From: an uncultured Prevotella sp.
GTDB lineage: Bacteria > Bacteroidota > Bacteroidia > Bacteroidales > Bacteroidaceae
Direction: 5' to 3'
Assembly: GCA_905233425.1 (NCBI GenBank)
Contig: CAJOEC010000004.1
Location: forward strand, 1-64,000
Length of the DNA: 64,000 nucleotides
Position 1 is the first letter of the stretch, and the number at the start of each line of letters is the position of its first letter. The position numbers and the translations under genes were made by a program. This document shows positions 1 through 10,000 of the stretch, one piece after another. The notes beneath the pieces are model-generated. The model did no database searches. It saw only the letters and a program-made list of their open reading frames with translations, and was not told the origin of the DNA.

Positions 1-245
1 TCGCGAGCCGTAGCCCTCTTCTGAGGGTGAGAATTCCGAAAGAACAAGTCTGACGGAACGACTTCCACTCAAATTTGTGAATTAATAGAAGTGCCCTTAA
101 AAAATAATAGGAATAACTCCAAATTCACCCTGATAATCCCGCTTGGTTTTATGCAATTTTAAGGTTTGGCGAAAGCAACGAAGCTAAGTGGCTTACTTAT
201 CCCGTCATAAGTATTTCAGAATTAGCCCGTATCTTTCCTACACTT

Positions 246-316
246 TGCCGTAACCTTTCTCAGTTCTTGCCGTAACTTTCCATGTACTCTGCCGTAATCT
301 TTCTTCGTTCTTGCCC
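246..316. repeat. Degenerate 22-bp tandem array (TGCCGTAAcctttctcagttct-like)
   Basis: tgccgtaa/tgccc cores begin at 246, 268, 290 and 312, exactly 22 bp apart. Confidence 0.75.
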
Positions 317-331
317 GGAGCAAGAGTTTAT

Positions 332-430
332 TCGCCGTCGGTGAACGTTAAATCGCCGTCGGTGAACGTTAAATCGCCGTCGGTGAACGTTAAATCGCCG
401 ACGATGAACGTTAATTCACTGTCGGCGATT
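332..430. repeat. 21-bp tandem array (TCGCCGTCGGTGAACGTTAAA), four good copies plus a degenerate fifth
   Basis: Units begin at 332, 353, 374, 395 and 416. Confidence 0.9.
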
Positions 431-460
431 TGGCTTTTTGGAATAAAAGCAGTATCTTTG
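429..460 (+). promoter_or_regulatory. Bacteroidota-type promoter upstream of the HU-like gene
   Basis: TTTG (429-432), 20-nt spacer, TATCTTTG (453-460). Confidence 0.6.
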
Positions 461-525
461 CACCCTGACAGCAATGGCTTGCTGTCTCAACAGATATTCA
501 AACCATTCAAGAACAACGAGTTACG

Positions 526-1155
526 ATGATTGCAAAGTATATCAAGCAGGAGATTGCTGACCTTAACGGCACCGGCCACACGCAGGCCTACTACAAGATG
601 AAGACCATACCTCTGAGTTTCGAAGGCTTTGTGGAGCTGTGCTGCCATGAGGGAGCCATGCCCCGCGATGCCATCAAGGGTGTGCTGACGCTCGTGTCGG
701 AGAAGCTGGCCCTGTGCATGGCTGAGGGCCGGGCGGTGAAGATTGACGGCATAGGCACGTTCACGGCCAAACTGGGTGTGCGCGGCGACATGTTGCCCGA
801 TGCCTTCGAACAGGGCGAGCGTCGGCACAACGCTGCGGCCATCGAGGTGAAGGGGGTGGCATACAGGGCTGACAACGAGCTGGTGGAGAACTGCCGTGAC
901 AAGTGCCAGTTGGAGAGCGCCGGCGTGAGCCGTCTGCGAAAGCCCAAGACCACCATAGAGGAGCGCATGGAGAAGGCGCGACAGTATTTGCGGGAGCACA
1001 CGATGATGCGCGTGGACGACTATGCGTGGCTTACAGGACTCGCACGCACATCAGCATCGATGGAGCTGCGCCGCATAGCCGATGACCCCACATCGGGAAT
1101 CACCTATTCTGGCAGCAGAAGCCAGAAATACTACATACTGCGGACTGAAAGATGA
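526..1155 (+). CDS. HU-family DNA-binding protein with C-terminal extension
   Basis: HU-like core (AIKGVLTLVSEKLALCMAEGRAVKIDGIGTFTAKLGVRG) plus a C-terminal helical/winged-helix-like region. Confidence 0.8.
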   Translation: MIAKYIKQEIADLNGTGHTQAYYKMKTIPLSFEGFVELCCHEGAMPRDAIKGVLTLVSEKLALCMAEGRAVKIDGIGTFTAKLGVRGDMLPDAFEQGERRHNAAAIEVKGVAYRADNELVENCRDKCQLESAGVSRLRKPKTTIEERMEKARQYLREHTMMRVDDYAWLTGLARTSASMELRRIADDPTSGITYSGSRSQKYYILRTER

Positions 1156-1163
1156 AAAAGAAA

Positions 1164-1205
1164 AATCGCCAAGCTGTTGCTTTTCAACGACTTGGCGATT
1201 TTCCT
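1164..1205. terminator. Bidirectional intrinsic terminator
   Basis: aaaatcgccaag...cttggcgatttt perfect stem after the HU-like CDS, A/T flanks. Confidence 0.75.
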
Positions 1206-1208
1206 TGT

Positions 1209-1278
1209 TGGGGTACCCGGACTCGAACCAGGAAAGGCAGGACCAGAATCTGCAGTGTTACCATTACACCATACCCCA
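1209..1278 (-). tRNA. tRNA-Gln (anticodon CTG)
   Basis: Reverse complement tggggta...ttCTGgt...ggttcgagtcc...tacccca, with matching acceptor and T arms. Confidence 0.88.
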
Positions 1279-1509
1279 AACTTTACTTAGCTTAGCAACA
1301 GACCTCTGTCCGATTGCGGGTGCAAAGGTACTGCTTTTTTTCGAACCACCAAAACTTTTTGCGACTTTTTTCTAAAAAAACTCAAAAAAAAGAGCTTTTT
1401 GGGGTCTAATCGGATAAAAAGCAGTAATTTTGCACTGTTTTTCATAGACAAAGAAAACAATTGGCTTAAGATTGTAAAAACATAAAGAGAACAGGTCATT
1501 ATTAATTAT

Positions 1510-1881
1510 ATGGAAGAACAGACAGAAAAACTCCTTCAGACCATAGTTGATGGCATAGAAGAAAAGAAAGGAGAGAATATTGATGTAGTGGACTTGGAGG
1601 GCATAGAGGGAACGATATGCCGCTATTTTGTCATCTGCCAAGGCAATTCGCCTACGCAGGTGGAGGCTATCACCGAGAGTGTTGGTGACTTCTGCCGTGA
1701 GCGGCTTTCTGAAAAGCCCGCACATGTGGTGGGACTGGAGAACGCCCTGTGGGTAGCAATGGACTATGGCGACGTGCTGGTGCACATCTTCGTGCCCGAC
1801 ATTCGCCAATATTACGACCTGGAGCACCTCTGGGCCGACGCCCGCATAACAAGAGTTGGAACCGATCTGGACATAGAGTAG
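1510..1881 (+). CDS. rsfS: Ribosome silencing factor RsfS
   Basis: DUF143-like sequence (YFVICQGNSPTQVEAI...WVAMDYGDVLVHIF). Confidence 0.93.
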   Translation: MEEQTEKLLQTIVDGIEEKKGENIDVVDLEGIEGTICRYFVICQGNSPTQVEAITESVGDFCRERLSEKPAHVVGLENALWVAMDYGDVLVHIFVPDIRQYYDLEHLWADARITRVGTDLDIE

Positions 1882-1944
1882 GCGGCGCTTAACCCATAGT
1901 TAGGCGGCACTTAACCTATAGATAGGCAGCACTTATCCCAATAC
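1879..1944. repeat. 22-bp tandem array (TAGGCGGCRCTTAACCYATAGN), 3 units
   Basis: Units begin at 1879, 1901 and 1923; the first overlaps the rsfS stop codon. Confidence 0.8.
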
Positions 1945-1961
1945 GAACAAGACAAAAGACA

Positions 1962-3974
1962 ATGGATACAAATACCAAAAACAAGCAGCCAAAGATGCCC
2001 CGGTTCAACATGAACTGGATATACCTTATGGTGATAGCGTCACTGGCAATCTTCTATTTCTCAGGCGAACAAGGCAGCCTTTTGCAGCCCCAGACCCAAC
2101 AGAAGGAGACAACCTACACTGAGTTCAAACACTATCTGGAACGTGGCTACGTGTCACAGGTGGTGGCCAACAAGAGTAACGGCACACTGAAGATGTATGT
2201 CAAGAAAGACAGTGCCACTGTGCTCTTCCCAGAGATGAAGGCTCCGGTCAGCACCAACCCATACATGGTTGTGGAGTTTGGCAGTATCGACAAGCTCGAA
2301 CAGCAGGTTGACAGCGCACGTGCACGTGGCCAGTTCGCCGGTACGTTGAAATATGAGAGGGAGCCTCAGAACAGTTTCTTCAGTTTCCTCATTTCGTCGT
2401 TACTCCCTGTATTTTTCTTCGTAGCCCTGTGGGTGTTTGTTATGCGCCGAATGGGCGGAGGCATGGGTGGAGGCATGGGAAGCATATTCAGTGTTGGAAA
2501 GTCGAAGGCCAAGATGTATGAGAAGGGCGGCGAACTGGGCATCACGTTTAAGGACGTGGCAGGACAGGCCGGTGCGAAGCAAGAGATACAGGAGATTGTA
2601 GAGTTCCTAAAGAACCCTCAGAAATATACAGACCTTGGGGGTAAAATACCGAAGGGCGCGCTGCTCGTAGGCCCTCCAGGAACAGGAAAGACGCTTTTGG
2701 CCAAGGCTGTGGCCGGTGAGGCCGGTGTGCCGTTCTTTTCGATGAGTGGAAGTGACTTTGTGGAGATGTTTGTCGGTGTGGGTGCAAGCCGTGTGCGCGA
2801 CCTCTTCAACCAGGCCAAGGGAAAGTCGCCATGCATAATCTTCATCGACGAGATAGATGCCGTGGGACGTGCGCGGTCGAAGAATCCTGCCATGGGTGGT
2901 AATGACGAGCGAGAGAACACGTTGAACGCCCTGCTGACAGAGATGGACGGCTTTGGCACAAACAGCGGTGTCATCATCCTTGCTGCAACAAACCGTGTGG
3001 ACATGCTCGACTCGGCTCTGCTGCGTGCCGGACGCTTCGACCGCCAGATACACGTAGACTTGCCTGACCTCAGCGAGCGCAAGGAGGTGTTCATGGTTCA
3101 CCTGAAACCCATAAAGGTCGACGAGACCGTTGATGTCGATTTCCTGGCCCGGCAGACACCAGGTTTCTCAGGCGCCGACATTGCCAATGTGTGTAATGAA
3201 GCCGCGCTGATTGCCGCACGCCACGACAGCCCCAAGGTGGGCAAGCAGGATTTCCTCGATGCCGTAGACCGTATCATCGGCGGACTGGAGAAGAAGACAA
3301 AAGTGATGACGGAGAGTGAGAAAAGGTCGATTGCCATCCATGAGGCCGGCCACGCCACCATCTCGTGGTTCACCGAGTTTGCCAACCCATTGGTGAAAGT
3401 GTCGATAGTGCCGCGTGGGCAGGCATTGGGCGCAGCATGGTATCTGCCCGAGGAGCGAGTACTGCAGACCAAGCAGGCCATGCTCGACGAGATGTGTTCT
3501 CTGCTTGGAGGACGTGCAGCTGAGGAACTGTTCATAGGGCAGATTTCCACAGGAGCCATGAACGACCTCGAACGCACTACAAAGCAGGCTTACGGCATGG
3601 TTGCCTTCGCCGGAATGTCGGAAAAACTTCCTAATCTCTGCTACTACAGCAACAATGAGTACCAGTTCCAGCGGCCATACTCGGAGACTACGGCCAAAAT
3701 AATGGACGACGAGGTGCTGAAGATGATCGAGGAGCAGTATGAGCGTGCCAAGCAGATATTGCGCGATCATGCTGACGGCCACGCCCAACTGGCCCAGCAA
3801 CTGGTAGACCGCGAAGTAATATTCGCAGATGACGTGGAGAAAATCTTCGGTCCTCGCCCCTGGCAAAGTCGTGCCGACGAACTGCTTGAAGCCCAGATGC
3901 GCGCCGAGGCAGAGCGTATGGCCGAGGAGCGTGCAAAGGAACTTGAGGCAAAGGCGAAGGACAATTTATCTTAG
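1962..3974 (+). CDS. ftsH: ATP-dependent zinc metalloprotease FtsH
   Basis: Walker [12 protein letters not shown] region, HEAGH zinc site. Confidence 0.98.
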   Translation: MDTNTKNKQPKMPRFNMNWIYLMVIASLAIFYFSGEQGSLLQPQTQQKETTYTEFKHYLERGYVSQVVANKSNGTLKMYVKKDSATVLFPEMKAPVSTNPYMVVEFGSIDKLEQQVDSARARGQFAGTLKYEREPQNSFFSFLISSLLPVFFFVALWVFVMRRMGGGMGGGMGSIFSVGKSKAKMYEKGGELGITFKDVAGQAGAKQEIQEIVEFLKNPQKYTDLGGKIPKGALLVGPPGTGKTLLAKAVAGEAGVPFFSMSGSDFVEMFVGVGASRVRDLFNQAKGKSPCIIFIDEIDAVGRARSKNPAMGGNDERENTLNALLTEMDGFGTNSGVIILAATNRVDMLDSALLRAGRFDRQIHVDLPDLSERKEVFMVHLKPIKVDETVDVDFLARQTPGFSGADIANVCNEAALIAARHDSPKVGKQDFLDAVDRIIGGLEKKTKVMTESEKRSIAIHEAGHATISWFTEFANPLVKVSIVPRGQALGAAWYLPEERVLQTKQAMLDEMCSLLGGRAAEELFIGQISTGAMNDLERTTKQAYGMVAFAGMSEKLPNLCYYSNNEYQFQRPYSETTAKIMDDEVLKMIEEQYERAKQILRDHADGHAQLAQQLVDREVIFADDVEKIFGPRPWQSRADELLEAQMRAEAERMAEERAKELEAKAKDNLS

Positions 3975-5252
3975 TGAATATCCGGCATCAGTCAGGTGTT
4001 GCCAGAAATGAGGGTACGACTTGCTGACGACCTGCGGATTGTTTATGCTGATGGGCTTGAGCAACGACAACGGAGCGAAAGCCAAGGCCATGCGGTGGTC
4101 GTCGTATGTGTCGATGGATACTGAAGACTGCCCATTTACCATTTCCCCGTCCCATGACAGTTCACTTCCGTCCTTGTCGTGAAGGACAAAGCCCAGCTTG
4201 CGTAGTTCTGTCTTCAGGGCCTCTATGCGGTCAGTCTCTTTAATTTTAAGTGTCTGCAGGCCTGTGAAATGGAACATTACCCCAAGTGCGCAACAAGTAC
4301 ATACAATGGTTTGTGCCAGGTCTGGAACATTAGTGAAGTCATAGTCCAGCTTTTTAACGCATTGTCCGCTCTTACGAAGAGTCACCGTTGTGGGGATAGC
4401 AGCTTGTTGGTAGGCATTAGGTAGTCCATCTGCTGGACTGTCGAATATGGTTTTCACTCCAAGCAGACTGAAAATATACCTCACACTGGAGTCTCCCTGT
4501 TTCGATGCGTCCATCAGTCCTTCCAGCCTCACCTCAGCATCGTTGTCGGCAGTCAGAGCAACCATCTCGTACCAATAGCTTGCCGCACTCCAGTCGTTTT
4601 CAATCAGGTACGAGCGTTTGTTGTATGGCTTTGGCTTCACAGTGATTGTGTCAGTCGCTGTCCATTGTGCATCGGCCCCGAATTCCCGCATCGTCCACAG
4701 TGTGAGGTCGATGTATGGCCTTGAAATGATGTTTCCGTTTAGTCTCAGTGTCAAGCCTCTCTTCAGGACTGGGCCAATGAGAAGCAATGCCGATATGAAC
4801 TGCGAGGAGATGCTACCAGCTACCTCCAGTTCGCCACCGTCGAGTTTCCGTCCTCTAATCCGCAACGGTGGAAACCCCTCTTCCCCGGCATACTCTATGT
4901 CGGCCCCTAAATGTCGCAGTGCATCAACCAGCACCTTTATGGGGCGGTGCTTCATGCGGTCGGTGCCGGTCAGCAGACGTATGCCGGTGGGGTGGGGCGC
5001 TGGTGTAGCTGCCAGCATGGCGGTGAGAAAGCGCATGGCCGTACCCGCCGCTTTTATGTCGATGACATCGGCAGTACTGCCAAGTGCCCTTACCATCACC
5101 TCTGTGTCATCGCAGTCGCTAAGGTTCAATGGCAGCTGTGTGTTGGCGGAGAGGGCGTTTATTATGAGTACCCTGTTCGATATGCTTTTCGAGGCTGGCA
5201 AGGCTACTGTGGCCCGCAAAAAAACCGGTGCTGAGATATTATATGTTGTCAT
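3966..5252 (-). CDS. aroA: 3-phosphoshikimate 1-carboxyvinyltransferase (EPSP synthase)
   Basis: LPASKSISNRVLIINAL and later EPSP synthase motifs (KETDRIEAL, DDHRMALAFAPL); ATG at 5252 preferred over the longer ORF. Confidence 0.95.
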   Translation of the reverse strand: MTTYNISAPVFLRATVALPASKSISNRVLIINALSANTQLPLNLSDCDDTEVMVRALGSTADVIDIKAAGTAMRFLTAMLAATPAPHPTGIRLLTGTDRMKHRPIKVLVDALRHLGADIEYAGEEGFPPLRIRGRKLDGGELEVAGSISSQFISALLLIGPVLKRGLTLRLNGNIISRPYIDLTLWTMREFGADAQWTATDTITVKPKPYNKRSYLIENDWSAASYWYEMVALTADNDAEVRLEGLMDASKQGDSSVRYIFSLLGVKTIFDSPADGLPNAYQQAAIPTTVTLRKSGQCVKKLDYDFTNVPDLAQTIVCTCCALGVMFHFTGLQTLKIKETDRIEALKTELRKLGFVLHDKDGSELSWDGEMVNGQSSVSIDTYDDHRMALAFAPLSLLKPISINNPQVVSKSYPHFWQHLTDAGYSLR

Positions 5253-5260
5253 AACAAGTG

Positions 5261-5291
5261 CAAAGGTACACAAAAATCCACATTGACCAAA
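5261..5291 (-). promoter_or_regulatory. Promoter for aroA
   Basis: Minus strand TTTG-N19-TACCTTTG. Confidence 0.6.
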
Positions 5292-5307
5292 AAAAAAGCC
5301 GAAAAAA

Positions 5308-5339
5308 TTTGGTCGTTTCAGAAAAACGTCGTACCTTTG
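5308..5339 (+). promoter_or_regulatory. Promoter for tRNA-Pro
   Basis: TTTG (5308-5311), N20, TACCTTTG (5332-5339). Confidence 0.65.
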
Positions 5340-5380
5340 CACCCGCAAAAGCAGAAAACAAGTCTGCCGCAGCAATGGAT

Positions 5381-5456
5381 CGGGGCTTAGCGCAGTTGGT
5401 AGCGCACACGTCTGGGGGGCGCGAGGTCGCTGGTTCGAGTCCAGTAGCCCCGACCA
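5381..5456 (+). tRNA. tRNA-Pro (anticodon GGG), CCA encoded
   Basis: cggggct...ctGGGgg...ggttcgagtcc...agccccgacca. Confidence 0.9.
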
Positions 5457-5461
5457 AAAGA

Positions 5462-5500
5462 AAGGTCTGAAAATCGAAGGTTTTCAGACCATTTCTTTTG
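5462..5500 (+). terminator. Intrinsic terminator
   Basis: ggtctgaaaa...ttttcagacc hairpin followed by a T-rich tract. Confidence 0.7.
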
Positions 5501-5548
5501 TTTGTTTGTTTTTCGTTTGTTGTATGGTGGCGTGCAGGATGATGCCAA

Positions 5549-6937
5549 TTAGCTAATGATCTCTCCGTAGAGGTCGAACTCTTCGGAGTCGGTTATTCTT
5601 ACATTATATATATTACCTATGACTGGCAGGATAGTCTCATTCTTTTTGCTACCGCCAACTTCTCTTGGAATGAGTACTTCGGGGTCTACTTCGGGCGAGC
5701 AGAACTCGGTGCGGCCGACGTAGTAGTCGCCCTCCACGCGGTCAATGATGACGGGGAGCATGGTGCCTACTTTTGCGGCCTCCAACTCGGCACTGATGTT
5801 CTGCTGCACGCGCATGAGTTTGTCCAAGCGCCGTTGCTTCACTTCCTCGGGCACGTCGTCCTCATAGTGTGATGCCGACCATGTGCCCTCCTCCTCGCAG
5901 TATGCGAAGGCGCCAAGACGCTCGAAGCGTGCCCATTTCACGAATTCGACAAGCTCGCGGAAGTCCTCCTCCGTCTCTCCGGGGAAGCCCACCATCATTG
6001 TCGTGCGCAGATGAATGCCAGGCACCTCGCGGCGCAGCCGCTCCACGAAGGCGCGTGTCTCGGCGGCGGTGATGTTGCGCTTCATGCGGGCGAGCATATT
6101 GTCGCTGACATGCTGCAGGGCGACGTCGATGTAGTTGCAGACGTTCTTCTTCTCACGCATGACACGTAGCAGCTCCCAAGGGAAATTAGAGGGATAAGCA
6201 TAGTGCAGACGAATCCACACCACACCCTCTATGTCGGCCATCTGCTCTATTAGCTGTGCTATTCTTCTCTCGCCGTAAAGGTCTAAGCCATAGTAGGTTG
6301 ACTCCTGTGCGATAATCTGAAACTCCTTTACTCCATGAGCCACCAACTGGCGTACCTCGTTGAGAATCTCCTCCATCGGCCGACTGTGGTGATGTCCGGT
6401 GATGAGCGGTATAGCGCAGTAGGCACACGTGCGGTCGCAGCCCTCGCTGATCTTTATGTAGGCGTAATGGGGTGGGGTGGTGAGCTTTCTTGGCAGACCC
6501 ACCCCCGACCCCTCCCTGTAAGAGATGGGAGTGGTCACTTTCTTCGCTGCGTTTCCGCCTTGAGAGTACTCAATACAGGGAGGGGCAGGGGGGAGGACCT
6601 TCAATAATTCCTTGTAGTTAAACTTCCCGTACCACCCATCAACCTCTGGTATCTCAGCTTCGAGTTCGGCGAGATAACGCTCTGAGAGACACCCCATGAC
6701 GTAGATACGTTTCACAAGTCCTTCAGCCTTGCGCCGCACCTGTTCAAGAATGGTGTTGATGCTCTCCTCCTTGGCGTCGGCGATGAAGCCACAGGTGTTG
6801 ATGACTACAATCTCGCCCTGCGGGTCAGGGGCATCGTGTGTCACACTATAGCCCTCAGCCTCGAAAAGACCCATGAGAACCTCGCTGTCCACAAGGTTCT
6901 TGGAGCATCCCAGTGATATAAAGTCAATTGTTGTCAT
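5549..6937 (-). CDS. rimO: Ribosomal protein S12 methylthiotransferase RimO (with in-frame repeat insertion)
   Basis: SLGCSKNLVDSE, radical SAM CDRTCAYCAIP, C-terminal TRAM region. Confidence 0.96.
   Translation of the reverse strand: MTTIDFISLGCSKNLVDSEVLMGLFEAEGYSVTHDAPDPQGEIVVINTCGFIADAKEESINTILEQVRRKAEGLVKRIYVMGCLSERYLAELEAEIPEVDGWYGKFNYKELLKVLPPAPPCIEYSQGGNAAKKVTTPISYREGSGVGLPRKLTTPPHYAYIKISEGCDRTCAYCAIPLITGHHHSRPMEEILNEVRQLVAHGVKEFQIIAQESTYYGLDLYGERRIAQLIEQMADIEGVVWIRLHYAYPSNFPWELLRVMREKKNVCNYIDVALQHVSDNMLARMKRNITAAETRAFVERLRREVPGIHLRTTMMVGFPGETEEDFRELVEFVKWARFERLGAFAYCEEEGTWSASHYEDDVPEEVKQRRLDKLMRVQQNISAELEAAKVGTMLPVIIDRVEGDYYVGRTEFCSPEVDPEVLIPREVGGSKKNETILPVIGNIYNVRITDSEEFDLYGEIIS
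6495..6600. repeat. Palindromic element, copy A (degenerate), in frame inside rimO
   Basis: Arms acccacccccgacccctccctgt / acagggaggggcaggggggagga; encodes ..PPAPPCIEYSQGGNAAKKVTTPISYREGSGVGL.. Confidence 0.8.
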
Positions 6938-6940
6938 TAG

Positions 6941-7010
6941 AGTGTCAAGAGTTGAGTGTTAAGAGTTGAGTGTTAAGAGTTGAGTGTTAAGAGTTGAGAG
7001 TTGAGAGTTG
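6941..7010. repeat. Heptanucleotide array, 10 exact 7-mers before the rimO start
   Basis: rimO sense strand: (CAACTCT)3 TAACACT CAACTCT TAACACT CAACTCT TAACACT CAACTCT TGACACT, then CTA-ATG. Confidence 0.92.
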
Positions 7011-7013
7011 GCG

Positions 7014-10000
7014 TTATTGTGTTGTAAGTTTTGGTTTCAGCTCGTCGGGCGAGTCTTTGGTGAACATGTCCACGGGTGGAGCCTGTTTGGTGAAGAAGTC
7101 GCGGATGGTCTGCACGTCGAGGGTCAGCGATGGCTGGAAGTCGGAGCTCTGCATGTAGTCGATGATTGCGTGGCGCATCTGTCGTGCCACATGTCGGCGG
7201 TCTAGGTCTGATGTGATGTCCATGGTGGTCATGAGCAGTCGTCCCTTGCCGACACGTGCCTCAATGAGCATTCCCAACTTGCGGCTCACGTGCCATGTGT
7301 CGATGGGCTGTATGGGCGGCTGGTAGTCGGCGGGCAGCTCCATGAGGTTCATCACCTGTGCCTTGTTCAGCAGCTCCCACCAGTTGAGGTTGGCCCACGA
7401 GTCGGTGGGGAAACCGTGGCAGAAGAGCGGGTGGGAGGTGTCGATATATGCGCCGGTGGTGTGTGGTGGGCGCATCTTGAACCACGACGTGTTCCAGAAC
7501 ACGGGCAGGTAGGTCTGTTTCACGTCGCTGCCGAGAGTGACACGTCCGGCGGCGGTGAGCAGCACGGTGCCGCCTCGGCTGAGCACGTCGAGAGCTTTGG
7601 TGTCGAGGGAGTCGGCGATGTAGTTGAGAGTTGAGAGTTTAGTGTTGAGAGACTTTTCATCAGCAACATCAGTACTGAAGTCGCTAAACTCTGCCCCCTT
7701 GACACCCGGCGAAGGATAAACCCAGAAATCCCATTCGTTTTGTATTGCGTTCGACACTCTTACGACGAGCTTCAGTTTTTGCGGCGCCAGTATGGCGTTC
7801 AGGGGCATTACCACTGTGCCCATCGGTATGTTCTTTGCTATTGGCAGATTGTTTGTCGAGATTATCCCGCCGGCATAGACCTTTCCCGTGTCATTAATCA
7901 CGTAGTATGAAGTCCTGGCATGTGTGAGTATGCAGTTGAACGAGTTGTACACCTCGATAGGTACGCGCAACGTGTCGGCGTTGGTGTAGACGAAGCGGGG
8001 GAAACGTGCCAGCGGCACCACTACGTTACAGAACTTCCGCCACTGCTTTGCGTTCACGTAGCCCTTTTCTTTCCAGTGGATGTTGAGTGGCCCAACGAGG
8101 GCTGTGCCCTGCCCGCTGTAGTCGTTGAGGCTGAGTAGCTGGAAACCTGTATAGTCGGGTGTGCGCAGGTTGCGCTCTATCTCATATTTATAGCACAGTG
8201 TCTGCAGCCGTCCGCTGGCCTCGAGGAATTTCTTGGCCTGTGAAGCCATGCCGTTGTCGCGCAGCAAGTCGCTGAATATCTCGAAGTTTCGTGCTTTGTA
8301 GACACCGGTGTACTGCGATGATTCTTTCAGGTCGGGGAACGCGCACCACTGTCCCTGCTCGTGGGCGATGATGGGGCTATTGTTGAAAGACCCACCCCCG
8401 GCCCCTCCCCGTGAGGGAGGGGAGTAGTTACTTTCTGCCTTAGTACTGTCCTCAGAAGTATATACTCCCCTCCCTACAGGGAGGGTCTGGGGGGTGGGTC
8501 TGTAGTTCTTCGGATGGAGTATCTGCTCGTAATAGTCGTCGTCCGACGACGGTGCGTGTCGGTCCCAGTCCAGACCTCGTGCCCCGCCCTTAACGTGATA
8601 TTCAGAGCCTCCGTCCCATGCCCATCCGCCACCGACGGAAGCACCGCAGTAGACCTTTGTAGAGTCGTATTCGTGCATCTGCCGCACCCATTCGTCGCAG
8701 TAGGTCACCCAATCGCCTGCCGGTTCGTTTCCAGCAGCCATCATTACGAACGACGGATGGTTGCCGTAGGTGTCGATGATGCGTCGCGACTCGTCAAGGA
8801 GGTATTGGTCGATGGCCATTCCCCTTTTTAGCTTCACTCCGTGGTTAGGCCACGACGGTCCTTCGGGCTGCAGGTATATACCCATGCGGTCGGCTGCGGC
8901 GAAGGCGGCCTCTGGCGGACAATAGCTGTGGAAACGCATCATGTTGAGTCCGTACTCTTTGCACTTCTTGAAGATTCGTATCCATTCCTTCTCGTCGGTT
9001 GGGGGATAGCCTGTCTCAGGAAAGCAGCAGTTCTCCACCGTTCCGCGTATGAAGAGAGGGTGATTGTTGATCATCATCTGGCGGCCCTCGATGGAAATGT
9101 CGCGGAAGCCGAAGGTCGTTTCGTACTCGTCATCGCCGGCGTAGACTCTAAGTCGGTAGACAGCGGGCGTGAACTCGTCCCATGCCAGCATTTTGTTGGT
9201 CATGCGTATGTCAAACTCCACATGAGTCTTGCGCTCGATGTTTATCCAGTTGCTAAGGAACGATATGAGTAACTGTTCGGTGTTCTCGCCTTCCACTAAG
9301 TTATTCCATGTTTCGCTTGTCGAATAGACGAGCTGTTCGGAGTCGACGCCTACCATGGTGACATCGTATGAGATGCCATACACATTTTGCTGCATCACGT
9401 GTACTGTGCCAAGTCCCTGGTTTGCGTGGTTCTCCAAGTCCACCACCACGTGTGCCTTGCGCTGTTTCAGGTTGGGGTAGACCCTCACTCTGCGTATGTT
9501 CACATGCTTTGGCCTTGCCTGCAGCTCTATCCGTCCGACTATTCCGTTCCAGTTTCCCTGCGTCTGGTCGGTAACCGAGTGTGAGTCCTGACCCACGCAC
9601 ACGTTCTCAATGCCGTTGTACACACGGATGGCTATCTCGTTTCTCTGTCCAATCTTCAGCATTTTCGTCACGTCGTAGACATGCGGCGTGGAAAGGCTCG
9701 TCTGGTGGCCTACCTCTTGACCGTTCACGTAGACCGTGGTCTCAATGTGGGGCCTTTCGAGGAAGAGCGTTATGCGGTTTCCCTTCCAGTATTCGGGCAC
9801 ATAGATGGAGCGTCCGTACCACGCTGTGCCTACATAGTGACGTTCAGGCGTGAGGAAGAATGGCAGTTTCATGTTGCCCTCGTTGCGGTAACGCTCCATG
9901 TAGGGGTTGAAATAATATGACGAGTCGTAGAGCGACCCCGTCCATTGCGTGTTCACGTTCACTGGCAGTCCCTTGCCGTTGGTGAGCATCGAGCCGGGCA

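Noticed and set aside
1-240. Unassigned left-edge sequence
   Set aside because: No supported ORF or RNA; possibly a repeat fragment, but too little context.
487-999. Long antisense ORF opposite the HU-like gene
   Set aside because: Shadow ORF of a clear coding gene with no recognisable domain; the same applies to antisense ORFs opposite ftsH, araA, aspS, alaS and the SusC genes.
1082-1375. 97-aa ORF across the tRNA-Gln locus
   Set aside because: It runs through the tRNA and terminator; no protein support.
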